Of a stretch of DNA of 64,000 nucleotides, positions 25,203-33,931 are shown piece after piece. A model generated the notes under the pieces. That model was given only the letters and a program-made list of their open reading frames with translations, searched no databases and was not told the origin of the DNA. Source of the DNA: CAINVV01 sp031432175 (lineage in GTDB: Bacteria > Bacteroidota > Bacteroidia > Bacteroidales > Prolixibacteraceae); contig CAYHQN010000004.1 of the NCBI GenBank assembly GCA_964358545.1, positions 1 to 64,000 on the forward strand, in the 5' to 3' direction. The stretch's first letter is position 1. Every line of letters begins with the position of its first letter. The translations under genes were made by a program, and so were the position numbers.

Positions 25203-26987
25203 ATGAAAAAACTATCAATTATAGTGGCGACCTGTTTCATTATGGCCATATCTTTTTCTTGCGCAGATTCATTTTTGGATAAAAAGCCGCTTGGATCGAC
25301 TTCCGAAGATGTATTTTACAGCGAGAAAGGCGTTAATGCTCTTTTGACCGGAGCTTACAGTATGGTCAAAGGAAGCGCTTTATGGACCGTCACCTGGGGT
25401 GCATCCATCACAAACTGGACATACGGTTCTGTTGCATCTGACGATGGAGCCAAAGGTTCAAGTGAGAGTGATCAAAAGCCAATCAATGAAATCGAACGTT
25501 GGGAAGTTTCAACCACCAACAACTACCCTGCAGACAAATGGAAGTTAAATATTGGAATGGGTGTTAACCGTTGCAATATCGTACTGAATGTGATTGCTAA
25601 AACACCCTCTCTTCCAGCGGCTACTGCTACTGAATTAAAAGCTGAAGCGCGTTTTCTGAGGGGATTGTATTATTTCGAATCATGGTTGGTTTTTGGTGAC
25701 AAAATCCCGCTTATCCCCGAGGACAAGGTTGATGTGGCCAATACAATTTCCAATGAGAATGCTGCCGGCGCTGTTTTGAAATTTATCATCGACGACCTGA
25801 CATTTGCTGCCGCTAACCTTCCTGAAAAGCAAGCTCAAGTGGGACGTGCAACAAAATATGCCGCTATGGCCCTGGCTGCCCGTGCTTACATGCAAGTGTT
25901 GGATTATGCCAATGCAAAACCGTTGCTCGACAACATCATCAACAGTGGCAAATTCTCTTTGGCGCCAAAATTCTTTGACAATTTCCGTATCGCGAAAAAT
26001 AACAACTCGGAGTCAATTTTTGAAATTCAGAGGAATGTCAATGACATCAACGAGTCTCTAAACGGCGAAATGGGTATCGGTTTGAACGCACATTATGCAC
26101 CGGAACTCGGAATGTGCTGCGGTTTCCACCAGCCAACACAGAACCTGGCCAATGCATTCAAAGTTGATGCAGCCGGTCTGCCAATGTTTGACACGTTTGA
26201 CAATACAGATTTGAAGAATGACCAGGGAATTGCTTCTACAGATGAATTCATTCCTTCCGAAGAATTAGTAGATCCCCGTATTGACTTCACCATGGGCCGC
26301 AGGGGACTTCCGTACATGGATTGGGGTATTATGCGCGGCAGGGACTGGATTCGCGACCAACCATGGGGCGGCCCTTATGTAACTGTTGAGAAGACTTTCT
26401 TCTACAAATCTGAGCGCTACAGTTTGTCAACTACTACAGGTTGGCAGACAGGCATCAACGCCAACAACTTCCGTTACCTGCGATTGGGAAATGTTTTGTT
26501 ATGGAGGGCCGAAGTCGCTGCTGCTGAAGGCGATCTGGCTACTGCACTTAAGTATGTTAACCAAATCCGTGCAAGGGCTGGAAACGAAGTTGTTATGGGC
26601 AAAGTAAATATCTTCAAACTTCCTGTAAGCGTTAATACAGGAGACGAATGGAAAAAATATGTAGACTTTACCAAGCCTGCAGCCAATTACAAAGTTGGTC
26701 AATATGCTTCTTTCCCTGATAAAGCATTCGCAATGAAAGCAGTTCAGTGGGAGAACCGTCTGGAGTTTGCAACTGAAGGTATGCGCTTTTTCGACCTGAG
26801 ACGTTGGGACAAAGCCGCACCGGGTAGCATGGCTGCCACGCTGAATGCTTTTGCCAAAAATGACTTAAGGACCAGGCCTGACGTAATGAAAGGGGGCACT
26901 TTCACCGAAAAGGCAAAATTTCAGCCAATTCCTCAAACTCAGATGGATTTGCAACCCGGGGTTTTGAAACAAAATACCGGTTACTAG
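25203..26987 (+). CDS. SusD/RagB-family nutrient-binding lipoprotein
   Basis: 594 residues from the ATG at 25203 (MKKLSIIVATCF). An earlier in-frame ATG at 25170 would put an unlikely 11-residue extension before the signal. The lipobox is ISFSCADSFLDKKP. The N-terminal SusD-like TPR region (ALLTGAYSMV, EARFLRGLYYFES) and the C-terminal SusD domain (WENRLEFATEGMRFFDLRRW) are intact. It forms the lid of the SusC channel. A strong terminator follows. Confidence 0.96.
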   Translation: MKKLSIIVATCFIMAISFSCADSFLDKKPLGSTSEDVFYSEKGVNALLTGAYSMVKGSALWTVTWGASITNWTYGSVASDDGAKGSSESDQKPINEIERWEVSTTNNYPADKWKLNIGMGVNRCNIVLNVIAKTPSLPAATATELKAEARFLRGLYYFESWLVFGDKIPLIPEDKVDVANTISNENAAGAVLKFIIDDLTFAAANLPEKQAQVGRATKYAAMALAARAYMQVLDYANAKPLLDNIINSGKFSLAPKFFDNFRIAKNNNSESIFEIQRNVNDINESLNGEMGIGLNAHYAPELGMCCGFHQPTQNLANAFKVDAAGLPMFDTFDNTDLKNDQGIASTDEFIPSEELVDPRIDFTMGRRGLPYMDWGIMRGRDWIRDQPWGGPYVTVEKTFFYKSERYSLSTTTGWQTGINANNFRYLRLGNVLLWRAEVAAAEGDLATALKYVNQIRARAGNEVVMGKVNIFKLPVSVNTGDEWKKYVDFTKPAANYKVGQYASFPDKAFAMKAVQWENRLEFATEGMRFFDLRRWDKAAPGSMAATLNAFAKNDLRTRPDVMKGGTFTEKAKFQPIPQTQMDLQPGVLKQNTGY

Positions 26988-27010
26988 CCATCTACTGACA
27001 CTACATAATT

Positions 27011-27048
27011 ACGGCTGCTTCATGGTAAATGAAGCAGCCGTCTTATTT
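27011..27048 (+). terminator. Terminator of the SusCD operon
   Basis: ACGGCTGCTTCA (27011-27022) pairs with 27030-27041 around a 7-nt loop, followed by CTTATTTG. It lies 24 nt after the SusD stop. Confidence 0.85.
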
Positions 27049-27055
27049 GATATAA

Positions 27056-27116
27056 AAAGTTTCCAAAGTTTTAGTTATGAGCTAAATTTGCCCGTAACTA
27101 AAACTTTGGAAACTTT
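27056..27116. repeat. 22-bp foldback of AAAGTTTCC words
   Basis: Arms 27056-27077 and 27095-27116 are perfectly inverted with a 17-nt loop. They contain TTTCCAAAGTTTTAGTTA-type words. It lies between the SusCD terminator and a long word repeat. Confidence 0.8.
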
Positions 27117-27194
27117 ATTATTAATTAATACCTCCGCTTCGGCTACACTCAGGGACCACTCCGCACAGGGCTTTACCTCTCAGTGAGCAATTAT

Positions 27195-27345
27195 CAGCCT
27201 CCACATAGTCCCAGTCATCTCCATCGTCCCAGTCCTCCCAGTCATCTCCATCGTCCTAGTCATCCCAGTCATCTCCATCGTCCTAGTCGTCCTAGTCATC
27301 CTAGTCATCCTAGTCATCCCAGTCCTCCCAGTCCTCCGTCATTCC
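27195..27345. repeat. Long CCCAGTCATCTCC word repeat
   Basis: About 150 nt of CCCAGTCATCTCCATCGTCC, CCTAGTCATCC and CCCAGTCCTCC variants end on the stop codon of the acyl-CoA dehydrogenase gene. The open frames over it encode only Pro/Ser/His low-complexity sequence. The same vocabulary occurs at 7830-7905 (inverted) and 12683-12735. The interval 26988-27344 thus holds a terminator, a foldback and this repeat. Confidence 0.85.
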
Positions 27346-28865
27346 TACCTCCCTGCCAGCGCATACCACGAACTATTCTCCTGGTAATCTTCAATCAGCG
27401 TAGTCTTATCTGAATAATTCAGGTGTCCGATCAAAGCTGTCACCTCTTTCTTTAAGGTAGCCAAACTGTTCTCAATCAGATCAGAACGGAAACCCTTTTC
27501 CCCCAAATCAACTACCTTCTCCATGGATATAATTCTGGATATGGCCTGACCCAGTTCGACCATCTTGCGTTGTGGCAACTCATAATCAAGATTAAAATTC
27601 AGAAGCTCCTTGAAATAATCAGTAGCCTTCTGGGTCAAATCGTTGGTACTTAAAAATTTAAACAAATTAGACTCCTTGGCTTGTTTCATTTGTTTGACCA
27701 CTGCATCTGAGATCTGTGAATAGAGCATGTCGTTGGATCCTTCAAAAATCTGAAACGGACGGCTGTCGGTAATGCCCCTTCCTCCGATATGACTCAGCCT
27801 GTATGCTTTCGCCCCAACCAGTTGTACCAACGACTGGGCTGCATTTTGCATCAGATCGGTGATATAACTCTTTACGGCATTGGCTTCTACCCCACTCGTG
27901 GAAAGATCATTCCCAATACCTGCTTTTTCACAACTGCTGGCACACATGGCAGAAGCAACAGTGAAAGAAGATTGCAGATCTGTCAGACGAAGCTGTACCT
28001 GGTCGTATGCCAATAACCTTTTACCTGAGACTGACCTTTCCCTGGTGTGGGCCAGCGCTTCGTCAAGCATCCGCTGGATAAAACCATGCGCCATACCTGG
28101 AAACTGCAGGCGGCTACGGTGCAAAAGGTCTAAAAGTAACTTGATGCCTGTTGAATGGGGTTGCAGCCGATGAAGATGCGGTACTTCCACATCGATACGG
28201 TTACGACCGTAGGGTATCTGGTAAAGTCCGAGGTTGTCGAAGAACTCTTCTACCACAATTTGCTGGCCATTCTGGTTGACATCACACAGGAAAAAGTCAA
28301 TGTCACGTTTCAGCTCCCCGCTTTTCATCTGCTCTCTTGCTGTCAATAGCCAGAAATCGGCCCATCCGGTTAATCCGGCCCAGTGTTTGGTACCCTTGAT
28401 GTTGTAAAAATCCCCCTCCGAAGTAAATGAAGTCTGCATGTTGAGCGCATCGCTTCCATGACCTGGCTCGGTTATCATCAATCCACCCATGTTCTGTGCC
28501 GTCATGAACCGCTCAAAGACAGACTTTTTGGCCTCCTCAGATCCATATTTTGCCAATGGCTGAAGGAATAGCGCCGAATTAATCCCCAAAGTCAGCGACA
28601 GCGCCAATGATTCGTAAGAAGCAGCAGAAAGCAATGCAAGTATCTCATCCACTTTACCACCTCTTCCTCCATACTCTTCCGGAATATTCACAGACAACGG
28701 GTTACCCGACATCACCTCTCTCATCACGAAAGGCGGCATACCCCTGTTTGTACTTAACTGGTCAATGTCTGCCCGCACGCGGTAGGCATGTGTACTTCTT
28801 GAACGAAAATCTTCTAAAAAAATGTCAAAAGGTATTTTTTGATTTGACAAAGGGTTACTTTCCAT
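27345..28865 (-). CDS. Acyl-CoA dehydrogenase-family flavoprotein
   Basis: 506 residues, longer than classic ~380-residue members, with a C-terminal helical extension after residue ~400. The middle beta domain shows MITEPGHGSDALNMQT and KGTKHWAGLTGWADFWL. The C-terminal helical domain shows HSRLQFPGMAHGFIQRMLDE, and the catalytic Glu region is PFQIFEGSNDMLYSQ. FAD-dependent dehydrogenation of an acyl-CoA is expected; chain length is not predictable. It is monocistronic and divergent from the oxidoreductase at 28962. Confidence 0.88.
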   Translation of the reverse strand: MESNPLSNQKIPFDIFLEDFRSRSTHAYRVRADIDQLSTNRGMPPFVMREVMSGNPLSVNIPEEYGGRGGKVDEILALLSAASYESLALSLTLGINSALFLQPLAKYGSEEAKKSVFERFMTAQNMGGLMITEPGHGSDALNMQTSFTSEGDFYNIKGTKHWAGLTGWADFWLLTAREQMKSGELKRDIDFFLCDVNQNGQQIVVEEFFDNLGLYQIPYGRNRIDVEVPHLHRLQPHSTGIKLLLDLLHRSRLQFPGMAHGFIQRMLDEALAHTRERSVSGKRLLAYDQVQLRLTDLQSSFTVASAMCASSCEKAGIGNDLSTSGVEANAVKSYITDLMQNAAQSLVQLVGAKAYRLSHIGGRGITDSRPFQIFEGSNDMLYSQISDAVVKQMKQAKESNLFKFLSTNDLTQKATDYFKELLNFNLDYELPQRKMVELGQAISRIISMEKVVDLGEKGFRSDLIENSLATLKKEVTALIGHLNYSDKTTLIEDYQENSSWYALAGR

Positions 28866-28961
28866 GATTGCAATTATTTATAAGTTGAACGTCAATTTTG
28901 ATGTTATGTTGCAAAAAAAAACGCTATTTTTAAAGAAAATTTCTAATCATTATCTTAAACC

Positions 28962-30293
28962 ATGTCAGAAAACAGAAAGAAAAGTCTCAGTCGTCGTTCT
29001 TTTTTCGGAACCTCGATGATGGGTGCAGCTGGCGTTGCCTTCCTGCCCGGTTTGGTAACCAGCTGTGAAACAAAGCCAGTAGCTCCAGCTGCTGATATTC
29101 GTCTTGGTTTCATCGGGATGGGCAGGCAATCCATGTTCTTGCTGAACGGATTCTTGCAAATACCCGGAGTTCAGGTAATTGCCGGGTGCGATGTGTATGG
29201 TATCAAACGCAAAAGATTCGAGAAGAGGGTAACCGACTTCTATGCCAAAGCAGGCAATAAAGTAAAAATTGAAACCTGCGAAAAATTTGAGGATTTGCTC
29301 AAAAATCCAACCATAAACGCTGTTGTCATAGCCGTTCCCGACCACTCACATGCCAGGATTGCCATTGCCGCATTGAAGGCAGGCAAGGATGTTTATCTGG
29401 AAAAACCTATGACCTTTACTATCAAAGAGGGTCAGGAGTTGGTAAAATGTGTCAGGGAAAACAACCGCATTTTGGGTATTGGTAGTCAGCAGAGATCGGA
29501 TCCAAATTTCCAGCATGCCATCCAACTCGTTCAATCCGGAGCCATCGGTACCATCGAGAAGGTAAATGCCTATGTTGGGGCTCCGCCAAAGCCATATGAT
29601 CTTCCTGAAGAGACGGTTCCCGAAGATTTGAACTGGGACTTGTGGTTAGGTTCACTGACTGCCAAAATTCATTACAACCACGAACTGGATCCGCCAATCA
29701 AACTGGATCCAGTTGAAGACGAAACCATCTGGGGCGCATGGCGCTGGTACACAGAGATGGGTGGAGGTTTCACCACCGACTGGGGCGCCCATATGTTCGA
29801 CATTGCACAATGGGGACTTGGCATGGACAGGAACGGACCGGTTGAAGCCTCTCCTATCGGTGATGGCACTGAATACATGAGTTTCAAATATGCCAACGGT
29901 GTAGTGATGACCTCTGAGCCATTCGACGAGAAGAAAACCAAAGGGGTGAAATTTTGGGGCAAAACAGGATGGATCGAGGTTTCGCGCGGTTATTTCAATG
30001 CATCTGATGCAAAACTGATGCCCGAGAAAAAGGAAGAAGCATCAGGTCCTTATGAAACCAAGATTCCTCACCAGGTGAATTTTGTTGAAGCAGTACGTGC
30101 CCACAAAGATCCGGTCGTTCCCGTCGAGATTGGCCACAGCAGCTGCACAGTTTGCACACTTGGCAACATCGCCTGTCAACTGAAGAGAACTGTCAAATGG
30201 GATCCTGCCAAACAGGTTTTCATCGACGATACCGATGGTGCAGCCACCAAGATGATGCACTACCAATACCGTCAAGGATATTCACTACTCTAA
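28962..30293 (+). CDS. Gfo/Idh/MocA-family oxidoreductase, Tat-exported (second copy)
   Basis: 443 residues. The signal SRRSFFGTSMMGAAGVAFLP carries a twin arginine, and a Cys in GLVTSCE could also be lipidated. The Rossmann motif is LGFIGMGRQSMF, the catalytic Lys is in DVYLEKPMTFTIKEG, and the C-terminal domain contains GGGFTTDWGAHMFDIAQWG. It is a paralogue of the gene at 15854 and probably acts on a sugar derivative in the periplasm. It is followed by a terminator and a foldback. Confidence 0.92.
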   Translation: MSENRKKSLSRRSFFGTSMMGAAGVAFLPGLVTSCETKPVAPAADIRLGFIGMGRQSMFLLNGFLQIPGVQVIAGCDVYGIKRKRFEKRVTDFYAKAGNKVKIETCEKFEDLLKNPTINAVVIAVPDHSHARIAIAALKAGKDVYLEKPMTFTIKEGQELVKCVRENNRILGIGSQQRSDPNFQHAIQLVQSGAIGTIEKVNAYVGAPPKPYDLPEETVPEDLNWDLWLGSLTAKIHYNHELDPPIKLDPVEDETIWGAWRWYTEMGGGFTTDWGAHMFDIAQWGLGMDRNGPVEASPIGDGTEYMSFKYANGVVMTSEPFDEKKTKGVKFWGKTGWIEVSRGYFNASDAKLMPEKKEEASGPYETKIPHQVNFVEAVRAHKDPVVPVEIGHSSCTVCTLGNIACQLKRTVKWDPAKQVFIDDTDGAATKMMHYQYRQGYSLL

Positions 30294-30300
30294 AATAAGA

Positions 30301-30328
30301 AAGGCTCTGCTAGGAGCCTTCTTCTTTT
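30301..30328 (+). terminator. Intrinsic terminator after the second oxidoreductase
   Basis: AAGGCTC (30301-30307) pairs with GAGCCTT (30314-30320), followed by CTTCTTTT. Confidence 0.8.
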
Positions 30329-30334
30329 GAAAAA

Positions 30335-30384
30335 GTTATGAGTGATAAGTTATGAGTTAGCGGATTCACTCATAACTCATAACT
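30335..30384. repeat. GTTATGAG/CTCATAAC foldback between convergent genes
   Basis: AGTTATGAGTGATAAGTTATGAG folds onto TTCACTCATAACTCATAACTC just before the korB stop codon. It is the same vocabulary as 8982-9152, 33811-33884 and 35217-35280. Confidence 0.8.
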
Positions 30385-31401
30385 CTATTCCACCGTCCAG
30401 GTGTTTCCGCTGGACAATAGCTGATCCACACATGTGATTTTTGATTTTGCTTTTGCTTCCGCAATCTGAGCCTCCATCGCCTCGTTGTAAACTTTTGAAG
30501 GTACTGCACGGATAACCCCCATTGCAACAGGGAAGTCCGGCAGTTTCATGCTAATGAGCGACTGGTGCAGGAATCCATCCTGATCGCTTGCGTCATGAAC
30601 CAGAATATCTTCCGGTTTTGCGCCACCTTCACCCAATTGCACCACCCTGAGTTTTCCCTTTTCAAAAACGATCCCTTTGTCGCGGTTGTTTCCGAAGATC
30701 ATTGGTTCACCATGTTTCAGGAAAATCTGGTGCTCCTCCCTTGTTTTTGGATCAGAGATCGCTTCGTGGATACCATCGTTAAAGATCACGCAGTTTTGAA
30801 GGACTTCGACTACTGATGTTCCTTTGAATCTGGCAGCCTCCTCAAATACCTCCTGTGAATGTTTCAGGTTGTTGTCGACGCAGCGTGCAAAAAAGGAACC
30901 ACCTGCTCCAAGGACCAGCCTTCCGGGTACGAAAGGATCTTCGATCGTTCCCATCGGAGAGGTCTTGGTGACAAAACCACGATCGGTAGTGGGCGAATAT
31001 TGACCTTTGGTTAATCCGTAGATCTTGTTGTTAAAGAGGATGATATTGATATCAATGTTTCTTCTGATCACATGAATGAAGTGGTTTCCGCCAATGGCCA
31101 GGGCATCACCGTCGCCGGTAATCTCCCATACAGTCAGTTTGGGATTGGCACATTTTACTCCGGAGGCAATCGCAGCAGCCCGACCATGTATGGTATGGAA
31201 ACCATAGGTGCTCATGTAATAGGGGAAACGGGAAGAACACCCGATTCCGGAGATAACGGCGAAATCTTCGTGACGTACGCCAAGATTTGCCATCGCCTTC
31301 TGGACGGCATTCAAAACGGCATGGTCGCCACATCCGGGACACCACCTTACTTCGTTTTCGCTCTTGAAATCTTTGAGCGTATAATTTAATGTTTCCAGCA
31401 T
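30385..31401 (-). CDS. korB: 2-oxoglutarate:ferredoxin oxidoreductase, beta subunit
   Basis: 338 residues, the TPP-binding subunit of a 2-oxoacid:ferredoxin oxidoreductase. The Fe-S cysteines start in VRWCPGCGDH, and the thiamine-diphosphate motif is ITGDGDALAIGGNHFIH. With the alpha subunit 2 nt upstream it forms the complete KorAB enzyme, which interconverts 2-oxoglutarate and succinyl-CoA using ferredoxin and points to an anaerobic or microaerophilic lifestyle. The 2-oxoglutarate specificity is inferred from family resemblance. Confidence 0.93.
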   Translation of the reverse strand: MLETLNYTLKDFKSENEVRWCPGCGDHAVLNAVQKAMANLGVRHEDFAVISGIGCSSRFPYYMSTYGFHTIHGRAAAIASGVKCANPKLTVWEITGDGDALAIGGNHFIHVIRRNIDINIILFNNKIYGLTKGQYSPTTDRGFVTKTSPMGTIEDPFVPGRLVLGAGGSFFARCVDNNLKHSQEVFEEAARFKGTSVVEVLQNCVIFNDGIHEAISDPKTREEHQIFLKHGEPMIFGNNRDKGIVFEKGKLRVVQLGEGGAKPEDILVHDASDQDGFLHQSLISMKLPDFPVAMGVIRAVPSKVYNEAMEAQIAEAKAKSKITCVDQLLSSGNTWTVE

Positions 31402-31403
31402 GG

Positions 31404-33245
31404 TTATTCCTCTATGAGTTTTATGAATTGATCAGAAAGTTCCTGGATGGTAAAGGGAAGTCCCTGAATTTTGTTGAATTGATGGTATTTATAATCCGGC
31501 AATTTGTCGCGCAGATATCCCACAAACTGACCGAGGTTTAGTTCGCAGACGATAATTTTATCAAATTTCGAAAAGACTTCGGCCGTATTGGAAGGAAGCG
31601 GTTTGATGTAATTGAAATGGGCCAGGCTCACTTTTGTTCCTTTCGACTGTAACTCCCTGACGGCGGTATCCAGGTGACCCAGGGTTCCTCCCCAACCAAC
31701 CACCAAAAGTTTGCCGGAGTTCTCTCCTACCACTTCGACCTGAGGGATCATATCAACCACTGCCTCCACCTTGTCTCTCCTGATTTCACACATCAGCTGA
31801 TGATTGGCAGGATCATGACTTACATTACCGGCCGCATCCTTCTCGAGTCCGCCAATCCGGTGTTGGAAACCGTCCATACCCGGGAAGGCCCACTCACGAG
31901 CCATTGTTTTTGGATCACGTTGGTATGGTTTGAATTTGGAGGCATCCCTGGCAATTCGCAGCGTGATGGAAGGCAATTCAGCCATCGTCGGAACCTTCCA
32001 TGGTTCCGTTCCGTTTCCTAGAAAGCCGTCTGTGAGCAGCACCACAGGTACCATTCTTTCCAAAGCAATTTTTGCCGACATATAGGCATAGTGGAAACAG
32101 TCGGAGGGAGTAGAAGCTGCAACTACGACAACAGGGCTCTCTCCGTTTCTGCCATAGAGTGTTTGTAAAAGGTCGGCTTGTTCTGTTTTGGTAGGAAGAC
32201 CTGTTGAAGGACCACCACGCTGAACATTTACCACCACCAGTGGCAACTCCGCGATCACGCCCAATCCCAATGCCTCGGATTTTAATGCAAAACCCGGGCC
32301 TGAAGTGGAAGTAACGGCCAAATCACCGGCAAAAGCCGCACCTATAGATGTACAGATTCCGGCGATCTCATCTTCGGCCTGGAAACTTTTTACACCCAGA
32401 TCTTTTCGTTCGGCAAGGGCCTGTAATACTTCAGTAGCAGGCGTAATAGGATACGAACCAATAAAAAGTTCCAATCCTGCTTTCTCCGCTGCAGCCAACA
32501 AACCCCAGGCTGTGGCCAGGTTTCCGTTGACGTTTCGATAGAGTCCTTTTTCAATCGGGGCGGGATGGACAACATATCTGGGAGTCATGTGCTGCAGGTT
32601 CCATGCGTAATTGTAACCTGCACGCAGCACCCTCAGGTTGGATTCGAGAACCAACTCCTTTTTACCGAACTTCTTGGTGATGTAATTTTCAATGTAATCC
32701 AGCGGACGGCTGAATACCCAGCAAATTAGCCCCAATGCGAACATGTTCTTGCTGCGCAGAATACTTTTGTTGTCAATTTCAAGGTCTTTCAGCGCCTCCC
32801 TGGTAAGCTGGGTAATAGGTACCGGAACTTTGTTAAAATCGATCAGGTTCAATTCTGTAAATGGATCTTCGGTAACGAATTTAGCCTTTTCGAAATTCTT
32901 TTGGTTGAAGCTGTCCGAATCATAAAAAATTGTTCCTCCAGGCATCATGAATTTGGCATTGGCCTTCACTGCGGCAGGGTTCATAGCCACCAAAACGTGG
33001 GCCAAATCACCAGGTGTACTAATCTTTTTATTTCCAAACTGGATCTGAAAACCGGATACACCTGCAACTGTTCCCTGGGGTGCACGTATTTCTGAAGGAT
33101 AATCGGGGAAGGTTGAAATGTCGTTTCCCAACAGGGAGGTTGTATCGGAAAACAGTGTCCCGGTGAGCTGCATGCCGTCACCTGAATCGCCAGAAAACCT
33201 AATCGACACCTCTTCAAGTTCAATCACTTTTGTTTCAATTGACAT
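31404..33245 (-). CDS. korA: 2-oxoglutarate:ferredoxin oxidoreductase, alpha (gamma-alpha fused) subunit
   Basis: 613 residues from the ATG at 33245 (MSIETKVIELEEVSIRFSG); a TTG 9 nt upstream is less likely. The N-terminal ~190 residues are the gamma domain (GDSGDGMQLTG, APQGTVAGVSGFQIQFG). The rest is the alpha pyrimidine-binding part, with GSYPITPATEVLQALAE and TSTSGPGFALKSEALG. It is cotranscribed with korB and divergent from the carbonic anhydrase. Confidence 0.93.
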   Translation of the reverse strand: MSIETKVIELEEVSIRFSGDSGDGMQLTGTLFSDTTSLLGNDISTFPDYPSEIRAPQGTVAGVSGFQIQFGNKKISTPGDLAHVLVAMNPAAVKANAKFMMPGGTIFYDSDSFNQKNFEKAKFVTEDPFTELNLIDFNKVPVPITQLTREALKDLEIDNKSILRSKNMFALGLICWVFSRPLDYIENYITKKFGKKELVLESNLRVLRAGYNYAWNLQHMTPRYVVHPAPIEKGLYRNVNGNLATAWGLLAAAEKAGLELFIGSYPITPATEVLQALAERKDLGVKSFQAEDEIAGICTSIGAAFAGDLAVTSTSGPGFALKSEALGLGVIAELPLVVVNVQRGGPSTGLPTKTEQADLLQTLYGRNGESPVVVVAASTPSDCFHYAYMSAKIALERMVPVVLLTDGFLGNGTEPWKVPTMAELPSITLRIARDASKFKPYQRDPKTMAREWAFPGMDGFQHRIGGLEKDAAGNVSHDPANHQLMCEIRRDKVEAVVDMIPQVEVVGENSGKLLVVGWGGTLGHLDTAVRELQSKGTKVSLAHFNYIKPLPSNTAEVFSKFDKIIVCELNLGQFVGYLRDKLPDYKYHQFNKIQGLPFTIQELSDQFIKLIEE

Positions 33246-33301
33246 ATGGTTCAAATAAATATTTGCTATTTTTGATCCACAAATTTAAGCTTTTTTGGAA
33301 A

Positions 33302-33820
33302 ATGGCCATCATAAAAACATTGCGCGGGAGAACACCTGTTTTTGGCAAAAACTGTTTCCTCGCCGAAAACGCTGTAGTGATTGGAGACACTGTACTTGGC
33401 GATAATTGCAGCGTCTGGTTTGGGGTCGTTTTACGTGGAGATGTCAACTACATCAAAATCGGAGACAACGTAAATATCCAGGACAATGCCGTTATTCACG
33501 GTACTTTTGAAAAATGCGCCACAAACATCGGCAACAACGTATCCATAGCTCACGGGGCCATTGTACATGGATGCACCATCCATGACAATGTGCTGATTGG
33601 AATGAATGCCGTTGTGCTGGATGATGCCGTTATTCAAAGTAACTCCATCGTTGCCGCAGGTGCGGTGGTTACCAAAGGTACCATTGTAGAATCCGGCGCC
33701 ATCTTTGCCGGATCCCCGGCAAAAAAAATCAAGGAGATCAGCATCGAACTGATCGAAGGTGAGATCAACCGGATTGCCAATAACTACCAAACTTACTCAT
33801 CATGGTACAAGGAGTTATGA
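33302..33820 (+). CDS. Gamma carbonic anhydrase-like hexapeptide protein
   Basis: 172 residues from the ATG at 33302 (MAIIKTLRGRTPVFG). An upstream extension to 33230 would cross the korA start. It is a left-handed beta-helix of hexapeptide repeats with the metal-binding histidines in DNAVIHGTF, SIAHGAIVHGCTIHDN. Probable role: reversible CO2 hydration or a related metal-dependent activity. A TATTTTTG -7 box is at 33267-33274. The TGA stop is part of the first word of the following GTTATGAG repeat. Confidence 0.9.
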   Translation: MAIIKTLRGRTPVFGKNCFLAENAVVIGDTVLGDNCSVWFGVVLRGDVNYIKIGDNVNIQDNAVIHGTFEKCATNIGNNVSIAHGAIVHGCTIHDNVLIGMNAVVLDDAVIQSNSIVAAGAVVTKGTIVESGAIFAGSPAKKIKEISIELIEGEINRIANNYQTYSSWYKEL

Positions 33821-33884
33821 GTTATAAGTTATGAGTTATGCGAGATTCATAACTCATAATTAATAACTCATAACTCATAACTCC
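33811..33884. repeat. GTTATGAG/CTCATAAC foldback after the carbonic anhydrase
   Basis: GGAGTTATGAGTTATAAG begins inside the last codons of the carbonic anhydrase and pairs with the CATAACTCATAACTCC stretch ending at 33884. The stop TGA is within the repeat word. Confidence 0.85.
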
Positions 33885-33931
33885 TAACTTTTTTCATTAA
33901 TTTGCATCCCAACTAACAAATACAAATATTT

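Noticed and set aside
27195..27345. CRISPR-like array
   Set aside because: The units are 10-20 nt, abut one another and have no unique spacers; no cas genes are near. The other word repeats fail in the same way.
27183..27413. 76-residue Pro/Ser/His-rich open frame
   Set aside because: It is the translation of the CCCAGTCATCC word repeat running into the acyl-CoA dehydrogenase gene.
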